DNA of 38,529 nt from an uncultured Mesorhizobium sp. (GTDB taxonomy: Bacteria; Pseudomonadota; Alphaproteobacteria; Rhizobiales; Rhizobiaceae). Where the stretch lies: the NCBI GenBank assembly GCA_937958475.1, contig CALFXR010000233.1:1-38529 (forward strand), in the 5' to 3' direction. Each line of letters begins with the position of its first letter. The first letter of the stretch is position 1. Of the stretch, positions 1 through 8,749 are shown in pieces. Below the pieces are notes generated by a model. It saw nothing but the letters and a program-made list of their open reading frames with translations, was not told the origin of the DNA and did not search any database. The position numbers were made by a program, and so were the translations under genes.

Positions 1-122
1 ACGGCGCCGAGGCCGGCGAGATGACGGTGTGCAAGCTGATCGAGGAGGACGGCGGCGTGGCGCTCCGCGTCGCCGGCGACTGGGTGGCGCCGTGGGAGGT
101 CGTTCATCCGACGGCGGAATGA
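1..122 (+). CDS. C-terminal end of an unidentified protein (partial)
   Basis: An open frame runs in from the left edge (first full codon at position 3) and stops with TGA at 120-122, giving 40 residues that end in the residues WVAPWEVVHPTAE. Codon use is GC-rich like the neighbours. It would converge on the DUF1330 gene. I do not recognise the family; the fragment is too short to assign, and it could be a chance open frame in GC-rich DNA. Confidence 0.4.
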   Translation, partial: GAEAGEMTVCKLIEEDGGVALRVAGDWVAPWEVVHPTAE

Positions 123-143
123 GCACGCTTCCCGGCGACGACC

Positions 144-563
144 CTATTCGCCGAAGCCCTCCCCGGAAGCGCGCGGCGACAGCCTGATCAGCCGCGAATC
201 GAGCACCGCCGCCTGGCGGTGGATCACCGCCTTCTGGTAGTCGGGATCCTTGACCATCGCGACGAAAGCCGCCGACGACGGGTATTCGGCGATGAAGCAG
301 CGGTCCCAGCGCTCGCCTTCCGGGCCGATCAGCATCAGGCGGAAATCGCCGCTCCAGGCGATGCGGCCGCCGAGCCGGCGGAAGATCGGCCCGCTCTCGC
401 GGCCGTAGGCGGCGTAGGCCTCGGCGCCGGTCGCCTTGCGGCCGTCCGGATAGGCGGCCTCCTCGCGCAGGCGCACCAGGTTGAGCATGTGGATCGGCCC
501 CTCGTCGGGAAGCGCGCGGAAGGCGCCGAAGCGCTCGCGTGTCGGGTCGATGTGTCCGGTCAT
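144..563 (-). CDS. DUF1330 domain protein
   Basis: A 139-residue protein starting MTGHIDPTRERFGAF. It has the alpha/beta-barrel-like ferredoxin-fold pattern of DUF1330: the segment PIHMLNLVRLRE, a central GGRIAWSGDFRLMLIG strand-turn-strand and a C-terminal WDRCFIAEYPSSAAFVAMVKDPDYQKAV block typical of these proteins. DUF1330 proteins are small, cytoplasmic and of unknown biochemical function. The frame is open further upstream but that extension lies inside the hydrolase gene; the ATG at 563 is chosen because it sits 2 bp after the hydrolase stop codon, which points to a two-gene transcript with the hydrolase first. Family assignment is fairly sure; the role is unknown. Confidence 0.8.
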   Translation of the reverse strand: MTGHIDPTRERFGAFRALPDEGPIHMLNLVRLREEAAYPDGRKATGAEAYAAYGRESGPIFRRLGGRIAWSGDFRLMLIGPEGERWDRCFIAEYPSSAAFVAMVKDPDYQKAVIHRQAAVLDSRLIRLSPRASGEGFGE

Positions 564-565
564 GT

Positions 566-1792
566 CTAGCCCCCCTGTTTCGTGCCGAGCATCCAGTTCA
601 GCGTCTCGCGCCAGTCGGTCATGCGGATCGGCGTTCCGTGCGAGCCGGTCTCGAAGCGGACGAAGCGCGCCGGATAGCCGGGCGCCTTCTTCAGGATCGA
701 GCGATAGAACGCCTCCTGCTTCTCGACCGGAAACACCTTGTCGCGGCTGCCCTGCCCGAAGAACACCGGCACTTTTCGCTTGAAGGCCGGGCTGGCGAGA
801 AACGTGTCGTCCCAGTGCGATCCGAGCAGCAGCAGGCCCGAGAGCCTTGCTGCGACGGCCTTGTCCGCGGCGAGCTTCCAGCACAGGCCGCCGCCCATCG
901 AACCGCAGGCGACGAACACCTTGGCCTTGGGCGACTGGCCGGCATAGTGATCGATCAGCGCGGCGATCTGCGCGGCGCCGCCGTCGCCGAAGTCGGAGAA
1001 GTCGGGCGAAAGATAGAGCCCGCCATTCTCCGCCATCAGATTCTTGATGCGGTTGAAATTGCCGCCGAAGGTGAAGTCGTCGACGCCCTGCTTGCGGCTG
1101 CCGCCCTGGCCGTGGAGGTAGATGGTGATCATCGAGGCTCCGGCCGCCTTGCCCACCGCGACATGGGCGACCTTGCCGGCCGGGCCGTCGAGAACCAGGT
1201 CCTTCTGCACCGAACGCACGCCGAGCGCGATGTACTTGCCCTGCACCCGGCGCTCGGGCACCTCGTCGCGCCCGTTGATGTCGCGCATCTCCTGGTAGTC
1301 GACGACGCGGTAGGCGCCGCCGTCGGCCGCGGAGAGGATCGCCGGATAGGCGAACAGCTCGTCCTTGAAGGGGGCGAGGCTCTCGGCCGCCGCCGGCAGG
1401 GCGGCAAGAAGAGTGGCGGCGGCAGCGAGGAGGAGGCTGCGTATCGGGCGGGCCGGACCGGCGGGCCGGCGTGCCAGGTTACCCCCACCCCTACCCCTCC
1501 CCACAAGGGGGAGGGAGACGGAGAAGCCGGCGCTTGCCTTGGAAGAGAGGGGGAAGTCGCCCACGCGACTGACGGGTCGTAGCGCCGGGCTACCCCCACC
1601 CCTGCCCCTCCCCACAAGGGGGAGGGAAACGGCGAGGCCGGCGCCTGCGTCACGAACGCCGCCTTGGCCCGGCGCAGCGGAAACGCGGCGAGATTCCCCT
1701 CCCCCTTGTGGGGAGGGGCAGGGGTGCGGGTATCCGCCCGCCCTCCCCGACAGCGCATTCGAAAGCAGGCGTGCCGCCGAGAAAAGACGCAT
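566..1792 (-). CDS. Secreted alpha/beta hydrolase with repeat-expanded N-terminus
   Basis: The conserved part is an alpha/beta hydrolase: nucleophile elbow CGSMGGG (Ser298 from this start), acid loop GQGSRDKVFP and catalytic His in ETGSHGTP near the C-terminus. A secretion signal RSLLLAAAATLLAALPAAAES lies about 130 residues into the frame, with an AAA-E cleavage site. Upstream of it the frame reads through three copies of a GC-rich palindromic repeat (VSLPLVGRGRGGG twice and YPHPCPSPQGGG once) without a stop. Starts are uncertain: ATG at 1792 (MRLFSAARLL), ATG at 1804, or a GTG at 1504 inside the repeat nearest the signal, which would give a normal-length 312-residue precursor. No clear ribosome binding site decides. 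Substrate unknown; probably an esterase or peptidase-like enzyme in the periplasm. Followed by the DUF1330 gene. Confidence 0.75.
   Translation of the reverse strand: MRLFSAARLLSNALSGRAGGYPHPCPSPQGGGESRRVSAAPGQGGVRDAGAGLAVSLPLVGRGRGGGSPALRPVSRVGDFPLSSKASAGFSVSLPLVGRGRGGGNLARRPAGPARPIRSLLLAAAATLLAALPAAAESLAPFKDELFAYPAILSAADGGAYRVVDYQEMRDINGRDEVPERRVQGKYIALGVRSVQKDLVLDGPAGKVAHVAVGKAAGASMITIYLHGQGGSRKQGVDDFTFGGNFNRIKNLMAENGGLYLSPDFSDFGDGGAAQIAALIDHYAGQSPKAKVFVACGSMGGGLCWKLAADKAVAARLSGLLLLGSHWDDTFLASPAFKRKVPVFFGQGSRDKVFPVEKQEAFYRSILKKAPGYPARFVRFETGSHGTPIRMTDWRETLNWMLGTKQGG
1480..1520. repeat. GC-rich palindromic repeat, single arm
   Basis: A run of C-rich sequence ending in the small palindrome CCCCTCCCCACAAGGGGGAG. 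It matches the arms of the two complete ~143-bp elements at 1590-1732 and 5878-6021. It has the same orientation as the left arm at 1591 and appears to be a solo or degenerate copy. It lies within the hydrolase reading frame. Confidence 0.8.
1590..1732. repeat. MITE-like palindromic element, copy A (143 bp)
   Basis: Left arm at about 1591-1630 and right arm at about 1694-1732 are imperfect inverted copies of each other (both contain CCCCTCCCC, ACAAGGGGGAGGG or their complements and end TACCCCCACCCC or its complement). The roughly 60-bp core between them resembles the core of copy B, sharing GCGAGATTCCCCTCC at the right side. There is no room for a transposase, so a MITE-like or bracketed repetitive element is the best description. 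It lies in frame inside the hydrolase N-terminal coding region. Confidence 0.75.
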
Positions 1793-1896
1793 CGAAATTT
1801 CCATGTGCGGCAGTCCGGCCGATCCAGTTTCGTGACGAGGACTTATACCGTCGAATTCGCCGCAGGTAAGGCGGGTACGGGCGCATGCACCGGCGC

Positions 1897-3507
1897 TCAG
1901 TCCTGCAAAACGCCGCCGGCGCGGGCCATGGCGTCGGGCGTGTCGACGTCGACGAAGGCCGCCTCGCCGATCTCGACGTCGATGACGGTGGCGCCTTCGG
2001 CCTCGACGAGGTGGCGCGCGCCGGTGTCGCCCTGAAGCGTCGCCACCTCGGCAAACAGCGCCCGCGGCAGCACGACCGGGTTGCCGCGCTTGCCGCCATG
2101 GGTTGCGCGCACGATCGCCGTGCCGCCGGCGGCGCGGAAGGCCTCGATCAGCCGGTCGAGGTCGCGCACGGAAACGCCGGGCATGTCGCCGAGCACGACC
2201 AGCGCACCGGCGGCGTCGGCGGGAAGTGCTGCGACGCCGGCCTTCAGCGACGACGACAGGCCCTCCGCATAGTCGGGATTGGCGGCGAGCGTCGCGCCGA
2301 GCCCGGCGAGCGCGGCGGCGACGCGGTCGGCCTGGTGGCCGGTGACGACGACCGTACCGGCGGAGCGGCTCTTCTGCGCGCGCTCCGTGGTGATGCGGAC
2401 CAGCGGCCGGCCGCCGAACAGCGCCATCAGCTTGTTCGGCCCGCCCATGCGGCTCGACCGCCCGGCGGCGAGCACGACGGCGTAGACCTTCGCCGCGAGC
2501 GCCGGGTTGGTCGCCTCGCGCGGCTGCGGCCGCGTCGGGATCTCCATCAGCAGCCCGCCGACGCCCATGCCGGCGATGTCGGACGCGGTGACGTCGAGGC
2601 CGGCGACCAGCCGGTCGAGCACCCAGTCGAAGCCGTTCTCCTTCGGGCTGCGGGCGCAGCCCGGCGCGCCGAGCACGGGTTTTTGCCCCAGCCGGCCGAG
2701 CACGAGCAGGTTGCCGGGATCGACCGGCATGCCCGCGCGGAGGACCGTTCCGCCCGCCGCCCGGATCGCGGCGGGGATGACGTCGTCGGGATCGCACATC
2801 GCCGAGGCGCCGAACACCACGACCATGTCGCAATCGGGCGACATGGCGCGGATCGCAGCCTCGACCGCCGCCGCGTCGTGCTCCGTGCGCCGCTCGCCGG
2901 AAAGATGCGAGCCCGAGCGCGCCAGCCGCGCCTCGGTGATGCGCACGGTCTTGTCGAGGACGCTCTCCTTCAGGCCCGGCAAAACGGTCTGGATCATGCC
3001 GACACGGTGGGGGCGGAACGCATGGACGGCGAAGATCGTACCGCCGGACACGGCCGCGGCGGCCTGCGCCACGACGTCCTCCGGCACGGCGAAGGGGATG
3101 ATCTTCACCGTGGCGACCATCTGGCCTTCGGCCACGCGGGAAAGATCGGCGAGCGTTGCGATGGTGACGGCGGGATCGACGGCGTTGAAGGCGTCGACGA
3201 GCCCCTTGTCGACGGCAAAGACGCCCGCGGCCGCGGCATGCAGGTTGACGCGGCCGGTGGCGGCCGGCTTCGCCTCGACGCCGGAGAAGGAGAGCGCCCA
3301 CGCCAGCCGGGTCGCGGCTTCGTCTTCGCCGACGTCGCCGGGCGAGAGCAGCGCGGCAATCACCTCGGAAACGCCGGCGGCGCGAAGTGCGGCGATGTCG
3401 TCCTTGCCGAGCACATGCGCCTTGCGCAGCCGGCGTTCGCCCGTGTCGACGGCATGCGCCAGGATGGCGCCCTCGGCCTTGTCCAGCGGGACGGGACCGA
3501 ACCTCAC
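1897..3507 (-). CDS. Molybdopterin-binding / molybdopterin cytidylyltransferase fusion (MocA-like)
   Basis: A 536-residue fusion. The first ~170 residues resemble the MoeA N-terminal region (GPVPLDKAEGAILAHAV), the middle resembles a MoCF molybdopterin-binding domain (MVVVFGASAMCDPDDVIPAA, then LGAPGCARSPKENGFDWVL), and residues from about 335 form a nucleotidyltransferase with the signature LAAGRSSRMGGPNKL, the acidic VVLGDMPGV and KRGNPVVLP. The last part is like MocA, which adds CMP to molybdopterin to make the MCD cofactor of CO dehydrogenase and xanthine dehydrogenase-type enzymes. The start is a GTG whose GTGA overlaps the stop of the upstream XdhC gene, so the two are translationally coupled. 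Context with XdhC, CoxD and CoxE relatives supports a role in molybdenum hydroxylase cofactor supply. Three-domain fusions of this kind are known in alphaproteobacteria. Confidence 0.85.
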   Translation of the reverse strand: MRFGPVPLDKAEGAILAHAVDTGERRLRKAHVLGKDDIAALRAAGVSEVIAALLSPGDVGEDEAATRLAWALSFSGVEAKPAATGRVNLHAAAAGVFAVDKGLVDAFNAVDPAVTIATLADLSRVAEGQMVATVKIIPFAVPEDVVAQAAAAVSGGTIFAVHAFRPHRVGMIQTVLPGLKESVLDKTVRITEARLARSGSHLSGERRTEHDAAAVEAAIRAMSPDCDMVVVFGASAMCDPDDVIPAAIRAAGGTVLRAGMPVDPGNLLVLGRLGQKPVLGAPGCARSPKENGFDWVLDRLVAGLDVTASDIAGMGVGGLLMEIPTRPQPREATNPALAAKVYAVVLAAGRSSRMGGPNKLMALFGGRPLVRITTERAQKSRSAGTVVVTGHQADRVAAALAGLGATLAANPDYAEGLSSSLKAGVAALPADAAGALVVLGDMPGVSVRDLDRLIEAFRAAGGTAIVRATHGGKRGNPVVLPRALFAEVATLQGDTGARHLVEAEGATVIDVEIGEAAFVDVDTPDAMARAGGVLQD

Positions 3508-4214
3508 GCCGCGTCGTCCCTGGCCGCCGCTTCGGCGCCGCGCGTGCGCAGCGCGCGGATCACCTGCGCCAGCACGGCGACGGCGATCTCTGCCGGGCTG
3601 GAAGCGCCGATGGCGATGCCGATCGGCGCATGGATGCGGGCGATCTCATCGGCCGTCGCGCCGAGCGCGAGCAGCCGCTCGACGCGGCGCGCGTGCGTCT
3701 TGCGGCTGCCCAGCGCGCCGACATAGAAGCAGCCGGCGTCGAGCGCGGCCTTCAGCGGAAAATCGTCGATCTTGGGATCGTGGGTGACGGCGGCGACCGC
3801 CGTGTAGGCGTCGAACGGCCGCGCCGCCAGCACGATTTCGGGCCATTCGGCATGCAGCGCCACGTCGGGGAAGCGCTCCTTCGTGGCAAACGCCGTGCGC
3901 GGATCGACGATCTCCATGTCGTAGCCGGCGATCGCCGCCATCGGCGCCAGCGCCTGGGTGATGTGCACGGCGCCGATCGCCACCAGGCGCGGCCGCGGCA
4001 CGTGCACGTTGAGGAAGACGCGTTTGCCCCCGGCCTCGACGGCGCCGGAACTGCCGGAACGGAAGGCCTTCGCCACCGCCTCGGCGAGTGCCGGCTCGAT
4101 CGCCTCGCCCTCGCGGACGACGCGTGCGGAACCGTCGGCGAGATCGGTGACCAGGATCGCGGCGCGGCGGGCGCGGCGCTCCTCGTTGAGCAGTCTCAGC
4201 GCGGCGGCGTCCAT
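3504..4214 (-). CDS. XdhC-family protein, Rossmann-domain half
   Basis: A 236-residue protein with the XdhC C-terminal domain: PRLVAIGAVHITQALAPMA as the Rossmann nucleotide-binding loop, then YDMEIVDPRTAFAT, AVAAVTHDPKIDD, and FYVGALGSRKTHARRVERL, all typical of XdhC/CoxF proteins. XdhC proteins bind molybdenum cofactor and help sulfurate and insert it into xanthine dehydrogenase or CO dehydrogenase. The separate gene just upstream (4219-4557) encodes the other half, so the family's usual two domains are split over two genes here. Four bases separate the two genes, and its own stop overlaps the start of the cytidylyltransferase fusion. Confidence 0.88.
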   Translation of the reverse strand: MDAAALRLLNEERRARRAAILVTDLADGSARVVREGEAIEPALAEAVAKAFRSGSSGAVEAGGKRVFLNVHVPRPRLVAIGAVHITQALAPMAAIAGYDMEIVDPRTAFATKERFPDVALHAEWPEIVLAARPFDAYTAVAAVTHDPKIDDFPLKAALDAGCFYVGALGSRKTHARRVERLLALGATADEIARIHAPIGIAIGASSPAEIAVAVLAQVIRALRTRGAEAAARDDAA

Positions 4215-4218
4215 GGTT

Positions 4219-4557
4219 TCAGCTCACCCGCTCGACATAAACCTTGATGCGCCCGCCGCAGGACAGGCCCACCTGCCAGGCGGTCTCGTCGGCGACGCCA
4301 AATTCGAGCATCCGCGGCGCGCCGGAATCGATCACGTCGATGGCTTCCGTCACCACCGCGCCCTCGACGCAGCCGCCGGACACGGAACCCTGGAAATTGC
4401 CGTCGGCGTCGATGACCAGATGGCTGCCGACCGGCCGCGGCGCCGAGCCCCAGGTCTCGACCACGGTCGCGACCGCGATCCTGCGGCCCTCGTCCAGCCA
4501 GCCTTCGGCGATGGCGAGCGGATCGCGCGCCTCGTCGATCGTCGTGCCCTGCTGCAT
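4219..4557 (-). CDS. XdhC/CoxI N-terminal domain protein
   Basis: A 112-residue protein starting MQQGTTIDEARD. It carries the XdhC_CoxI signature: RIAVATVVETWGSAPRPVG, the glycine-rich QGSVSGGCVEGAVV and the C-terminal GLSCGGRIKVYVE with its conserved Cys-Gly-Gly. These two cysteine motifs are the cofactor-handling part of XdhC/CoxF proteins. The ATG at 4557 is preferred to one at 4593 because GGAGGAG lies directly upstream. It forms a functional pair with the downstream Rossmann half. It follows the CoxE-type gene in the same direction, with 53 bp between them. Confidence 0.88.
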   Translation of the reverse strand: MQQGTTIDEARDPLAIAEGWLDEGRRIAVATVVETWGSAPRPVGSHLVIDADGNFQGSVSGGCVEGAVVTEAIDVIDSGAPRMLEFGVADETAWQVGLSCGGRIKVYVERVS

Positions 4558-4610
4558 GGTCGCGTCTCCTCCGTCGCCCTGCCCCTGACCCATTCCCCGG
4601 CCTAATATGG

Positions 4611-5864
4611 TCACGAGGCGCGCCTCCCGCCAAGCCATCGCCGCGGATCGGTCTCGGCCGAGCCGGTCGCGCCGAGCGCGGCGCACAGATCGGCCAGCGC
4701 CTCGAGATTGTGCACCGGGCGGAACTCGTCGACATGGGGCAGCATGGCGCGCACCCCCCTCGCCCGCGCCTCGAAGCCGTCGAAGCGCAGCAGCGGGTTC
4801 AGCCAGACCAGCCGCCGGCACGATTTGCGCAGGCGCTCCATCTCCTCCGACAGGCCGGCGACGTCGTCGCGCTCCAGCCCGTCGGTGATGAGCAGCACGA
4901 TCGCGCCCTGCGACAGCACGCGCCGCGACCATTTCCGGTTGAACTCGGCCAGCGTGTCGCCGATGCGCGTGCCGCCCGACCAGTCCTTCACCGCCGCCGA
5001 GCAGTCGGCGAGCGCCTCGTCGGGGTCGCGATGGCGCATCTGCCGGGTCAGGTTGGTCAGCCTGGTGCCGAAGACGAAGGTGTGCACGCGCCGCCGCTTC
5101 TCGGCCAGCGCATGGAGGAAATGCAGGAAGATGCGCGTGTACTGGCTCATCGACCCGGAAATGTCGGCGAGCACAACCAGCGGCGGATGCACCTCGCGCG
5201 GCGAGCGGAATTTCGGCAGGATCAGCGTGCCGCCGGTGCGCAGCGCCGAGCGCATCATGGCGCGCGGGTCGGGGCGTCGGCCGTGCGGGTCGGGGCGATG
5301 GCGGCGGGTCTTCACCGTATCGAAGGGCAGTCTCAGCGCGGAGATCGCGGCACGGGCCTCGGCGAGTTCCGCGGCGCTCATCTGGGCGAAATCCTTCTCG
5401 CGGAAAACCTCGTTGCCCGACACGGTGAAGCGCGCGTCGACCTCGACTTCCGGAATCTCCTGCGGCTTCTGGTTCTTCTGGTGGCCCTCGAACATCGCCG
5501 CCGAGACGCGCGATTCGGCGGCGCGCGGCTTCTGCTTCTCGCGCTGGTCGAGCGCCACCGGCGAAAACATGGCGAGCAGCTTCTCGATCAGTTCCCGCGA
5601 CTTCCAGAACAGACGGAACGCCTCGTCGAAGACGGCATGGTCCTCGCGGCGGGTGACCAGCACGGCATGCAGCGTCCAGTAGAAATCGTCGCGGCTGCCG
5701 ATGCCGGCGGCGAGCACCGCCTCGATGGCGTCCTTCACCGCGGCAGGCCCCACCCGCATGCCCGCCTTGCGCAGGGCGCGGGCGAAATAGACGATGTTGT
5801 CGGCGATGCGGCCGTCGGAGCGGGCAATCGTGGGGGCATCACTCTGAAGCTGCGTGGAACTCAT
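4611..5864 (-). CDS. CoxE-type VWA domain protein
   Basis: A 417-residue protein. The N-terminal half is the helical DUF1780-free CoxE region (NIVYFARALRKAGMRVGP, RREDHAVFDEAFRLFW), and the C-terminal half is a von Willebrand A domain with the metal-ion-dependent adhesion motif D234-ISGSM and the later LLITDGLER. CoxE and CoxD act together as a VWA/MoxR chaperone pair that in CO dehydrogenase maturation builds the [CuSMoO2] centre. The ATG at 5864 (MSSTQLQSD) is chosen because GGAG lies 7 bases upstream; an earlier in-frame start would translate into the flanking repeat element. Gene order MoxR-VWA-XdhC fits a cox or xdh maturation operon. Confidence 0.88.
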   Translation of the reverse strand: MSSTQLQSDAPTIARSDGRIADNIVYFARALRKAGMRVGPAAVKDAIEAVLAAGIGSRDDFYWTLHAVLVTRREDHAVFDEAFRLFWKSRELIEKLLAMFSPVALDQREKQKPRAAESRVSAAMFEGHQKNQKPQEIPEVEVDARFTVSGNEVFREKDFAQMSAAELAEARAAISALRLPFDTVKTRRHRPDPHGRRPDPRAMMRSALRTGGTLILPKFRSPREVHPPLVVLADISGSMSQYTRIFLHFLHALAEKRRRVHTFVFGTRLTNLTRQMRHRDPDEALADCSAAVKDWSGGTRIGDTLAEFNRKWSRRVLSQGAIVLLITDGLERDDVAGLSEEMERLRKSCRRLVWLNPLLRFDGFEARARGVRAMLPHVDEFRPVHNLEALADLCAALGATGSAETDPRRWLGGRRAS

Positions 5865-5877
5865 GGCCTCGCTCCAG

Positions 5878-6021
5878 TACCCCCACCCCTGACCCCTCCC
5901 CACAAGGGGGAGGGGGACGCAGACGCCGCCGCTCGCATCGCTGCCGTCAATTCGCGTTGGGATGCGGAAAAAAGCGCGAGATTCCCCTCCCCCTTGTGGG
6001 GAGGGGTTAGGGGTGGGGGTA
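5878..6021. repeat. MITE-like palindromic element, copy B (144 bp)
   Basis: Arms at about 5878-5919 and 5982-6021 form an inverted repeat of nearly 40 bp with a single visible mismatch in the shared section; each arm itself contains a short palindrome around CACAAG/CTTGTG. Core and arms resemble copy A at 1590-1732, and the overall length is almost the same. It fills the gap between the MoxR and VWA genes, within a presumed operon, so the transcript would carry a long hairpin there. Confidence 0.8.
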
Positions 6022-6044
6022 GCCTGTCGCCAGACCTCACCGCC

Positions 6045-6974
<930 letters not shown>

Positions 6975-6994
6975 GGGGTCTCCGGGGATCGCGC

Positions 6995-7498
6995 TCAGTC
7001 GTGCTTGAGGAGCTGGTAGGCGCGGTCGTGGTAGATCAGCGGCGAGAGGTTATCGCCGACGGCCAACCCTGTCACCTTGCCAAAAAGAACACGATGGGTG
7101 GCGAGTTCCTTCGTATCGACGATCTCGCAGTCGAAGGTCGCGAGCGAGCCGACGAGCACCGGCGAGCCGGTCGACAGCGTCGTCCACGCGCCGACCGCGA
7201 ATCGGTCCTCCGGGGCGAGCCCGGTCTGGCCGGAGAAGGCGGCGGCCAACGGCTGCTGCGTCGCGGCGAGCGTGTTCAGGACGAAATTGCCGTTGGCGAG
7301 GAAGGCGTCGTTGCGCGGGTTTTCCCGGTTGAGGCAGACCAGCACGATCGGCGGATTGTCGGAGACCGAGCAGGCGGCGATCACGGTCGCGCCGCGACGG
7401 CCCGCCGGACCGTCGGTCGTCACCACATGCACGGCCCCGGCAAAGCGGCTCATCGCGTCGCGATAGGCCGCACCTTCTATGTCGTTTTTCTTTAGCAC
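6995..7498 (-). CDS. RutF-like NAD(P)H:FMN reductase
   Basis: A 167-residue flavin reductase-domain protein, close in length and pattern to RutF: YRDAMSRFAGAVHVVTTDGPAG, the SVSDNPPIVLVCLNR strand, NFVLNTLAATQQPLAAAFSG and a C-terminal PLIYHDRAYQLL. Such enzymes supply reduced FMN to a partner monooxygenase. No rut genes or monooxygenase are in the window, so the partner is unknown. The start is GTG at 7498, which keeps the N-terminal KKNDIEGAAYRDA extension; an ATG at 7453 would delete part of the first helix. It is the first gene of the minus-strand maturation cluster. Confidence 0.88.
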   Translation of the reverse strand: MLKKNDIEGAAYRDAMSRFAGAVHVVTTDGPAGRRGATVIAACSVSDNPPIVLVCLNRENPRNDAFLANGNFVLNTLAATQQPLAAAFSGQTGLAPEDRFAVGAWTTLSTGSPVLVGSLATFDCEIVDTKELATHRVLFGKVTGLAVGDNLSPLIYHDRAYQLLKHD

Positions 7499-7676
7499 CC
7501 GAATATCCCGCTGTTTCGCCTCCTATATAGAGACGGCCGCGGTTGCAGCAAACGCCGCGACATTGTGGTCGGCGAAGATTCGCAGGTTGCGCGGCGGGGC
7601 CCCAGCCTTTACCTCTTGCCCGGCCGGGGCTTGGCCCCCAGCGCCCGATAGGACGCGCCTCCACGACAGGCACCGA

Positions 7677-8741
7677 ATGAAGCCGTTTCGCACCCTTCCG
7701 ATCGTTCTCGCCATGGCGGCGACATGCGGCGGCGCCGGTGCGCAGGAATTGCGCGCGGGCATCGTCGCGCCGCTCAGCGGCGCCTCGGCGATTCTCGGCC
7801 GGCAGGTCGAGGCCGGCGCGCGCCACGCCGCCGAGGTCCTGGGCGTCGCGGTCGAGGTCGTCGACGACGCCTGCACCGCCAAGGGCGGCGCCGAAGCCGC
7901 ACGAAAACTCTCCAGGGCCGAGGTGCGCGTCGCCGTCGGCTTCCTCTGCACCGAGGCGATAGAGGCGGCGCTGCCGATCCTGAAGGATGCGAACATCTGG
8001 GTGATCACGCCCGGCGTGCGCACCGACAGCCTCACCGACCGGCGCCACAAGACCGGCTGGCCGCTGTTCCGCCTGGCGCCGCGCGCCGACGGCGAGCGTG
8101 CCGCGGTCTCGGCGCTCATCCCCGCCCTGTGGCGGGAGGAGCTCTTCGCCATCGTCGACGACGGCACGATCTACGGCCGCGAGCTCGCCGAGAGCCTTCG
8201 CCTGGCCGTCGAGCAGGCCGGGCTGAAACCGGTCTTCGTCGACACGTTCCGCCCGCAGCTCGACAACCAGATCGCCCTTGTCGGCCGGCTGCGCAAGGCC
8301 GGCGCTACCCATGTCTTCGTCGGCGGCGACCGCGACGACATCGCCATCCTCGGCCGCGACGCCGCCGAACTCGGCGTGCCGCTGGTGATCGCCGGCGGCG
8401 AATCGCTGCGCGCGGCGGGCGACATCCCGCTCGCCGCCGGCACGCTGATGATCGCCCCGACCGACTGGGCCGGGCTTGCCGACCCCGCCGTGCTGGCGTC
8501 GCTCTCGGAAAAGGGCATCGGCGCGGACGGCTACGTGCTGCCGGCGCATGCGGCGATGGAAATCGCGATCGAGGCGGCGCGCAAGGCCGGCGGCGGCAGC
8601 CTCGCCGATGCCCTCGCCCCAGGCGAATTCGCCACCGCGATCGGTCCGGTCGCCTTCGACGAGAAGGGCGATCTCACCAGGAACCCCTATGCATTGTTCC
8701 GCTACGACGGCGCCCGTTTCGTCGCCGCGGGCGAGGAGTAG
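7677..8741 (+). CDS. Periplasmic substrate-binding protein, branched-chain amino acid type
   Basis: A 354-residue precursor with a signal peptide (MKPFRTLPIVLAMAATCGGAGA, likely cut before QE at residue 23). The mature part is a type I periplasmic binding fold as in LivJ: ELRAGIVAPLSGASAILGRQ, VVDDACTAKGGAEAARKL, FAIVDDGTIYGRELAESLR and ATHVFVGGDRDDIAILGRDA. These proteins deliver amino acids, amides or aromatic compounds to an ABC transporter. No permease or ATPase gene is nearby, so this is an orphan binding protein or sensor component. The next gene starts 8 bp after its stop, which suggests shared expression with the P1 peptidase. Confidence 0.88.
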   Translation: MKPFRTLPIVLAMAATCGGAGAQELRAGIVAPLSGASAILGRQVEAGARHAAEVLGVAVEVVDDACTAKGGAEAARKLSRAEVRVAVGFLCTEAIEAALPILKDANIWVITPGVRTDSLTDRRHKTGWPLFRLAPRADGERAAVSALIPALWREELFAIVDDGTIYGRELAESLRLAVEQAGLKPVFVDTFRPQLDNQIALVGRLRKAGATHVFVGGDRDDIAILGRDAAELGVPLVIAGGESLRAAGDIPLAAGTLMIAPTDWAGLADPAVLASLSEKGIGADGYVLPAHAAMEIAIEAARKAGGGSLADALAPGEFATAIGPVAFDEKGDLTRNPYALFRYDGARFVAAGEE

Positions 8742-8749
8742 ATTTTCGC

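Noticed and set aside
539..1582. Long plus-strand frame opposite the hydrolase
   Set aside because: It is the antisense shadow of the hydrolase; its product has no domain logic and includes the repeats.
1885..3726. 613-codon plus-strand frame opposite the molybdopterin fusion gene
   Set aside because: Antisense of a well-supported gene; His/Arg/Gly-rich composition is the usual result of reading GC-rich codons backwards.
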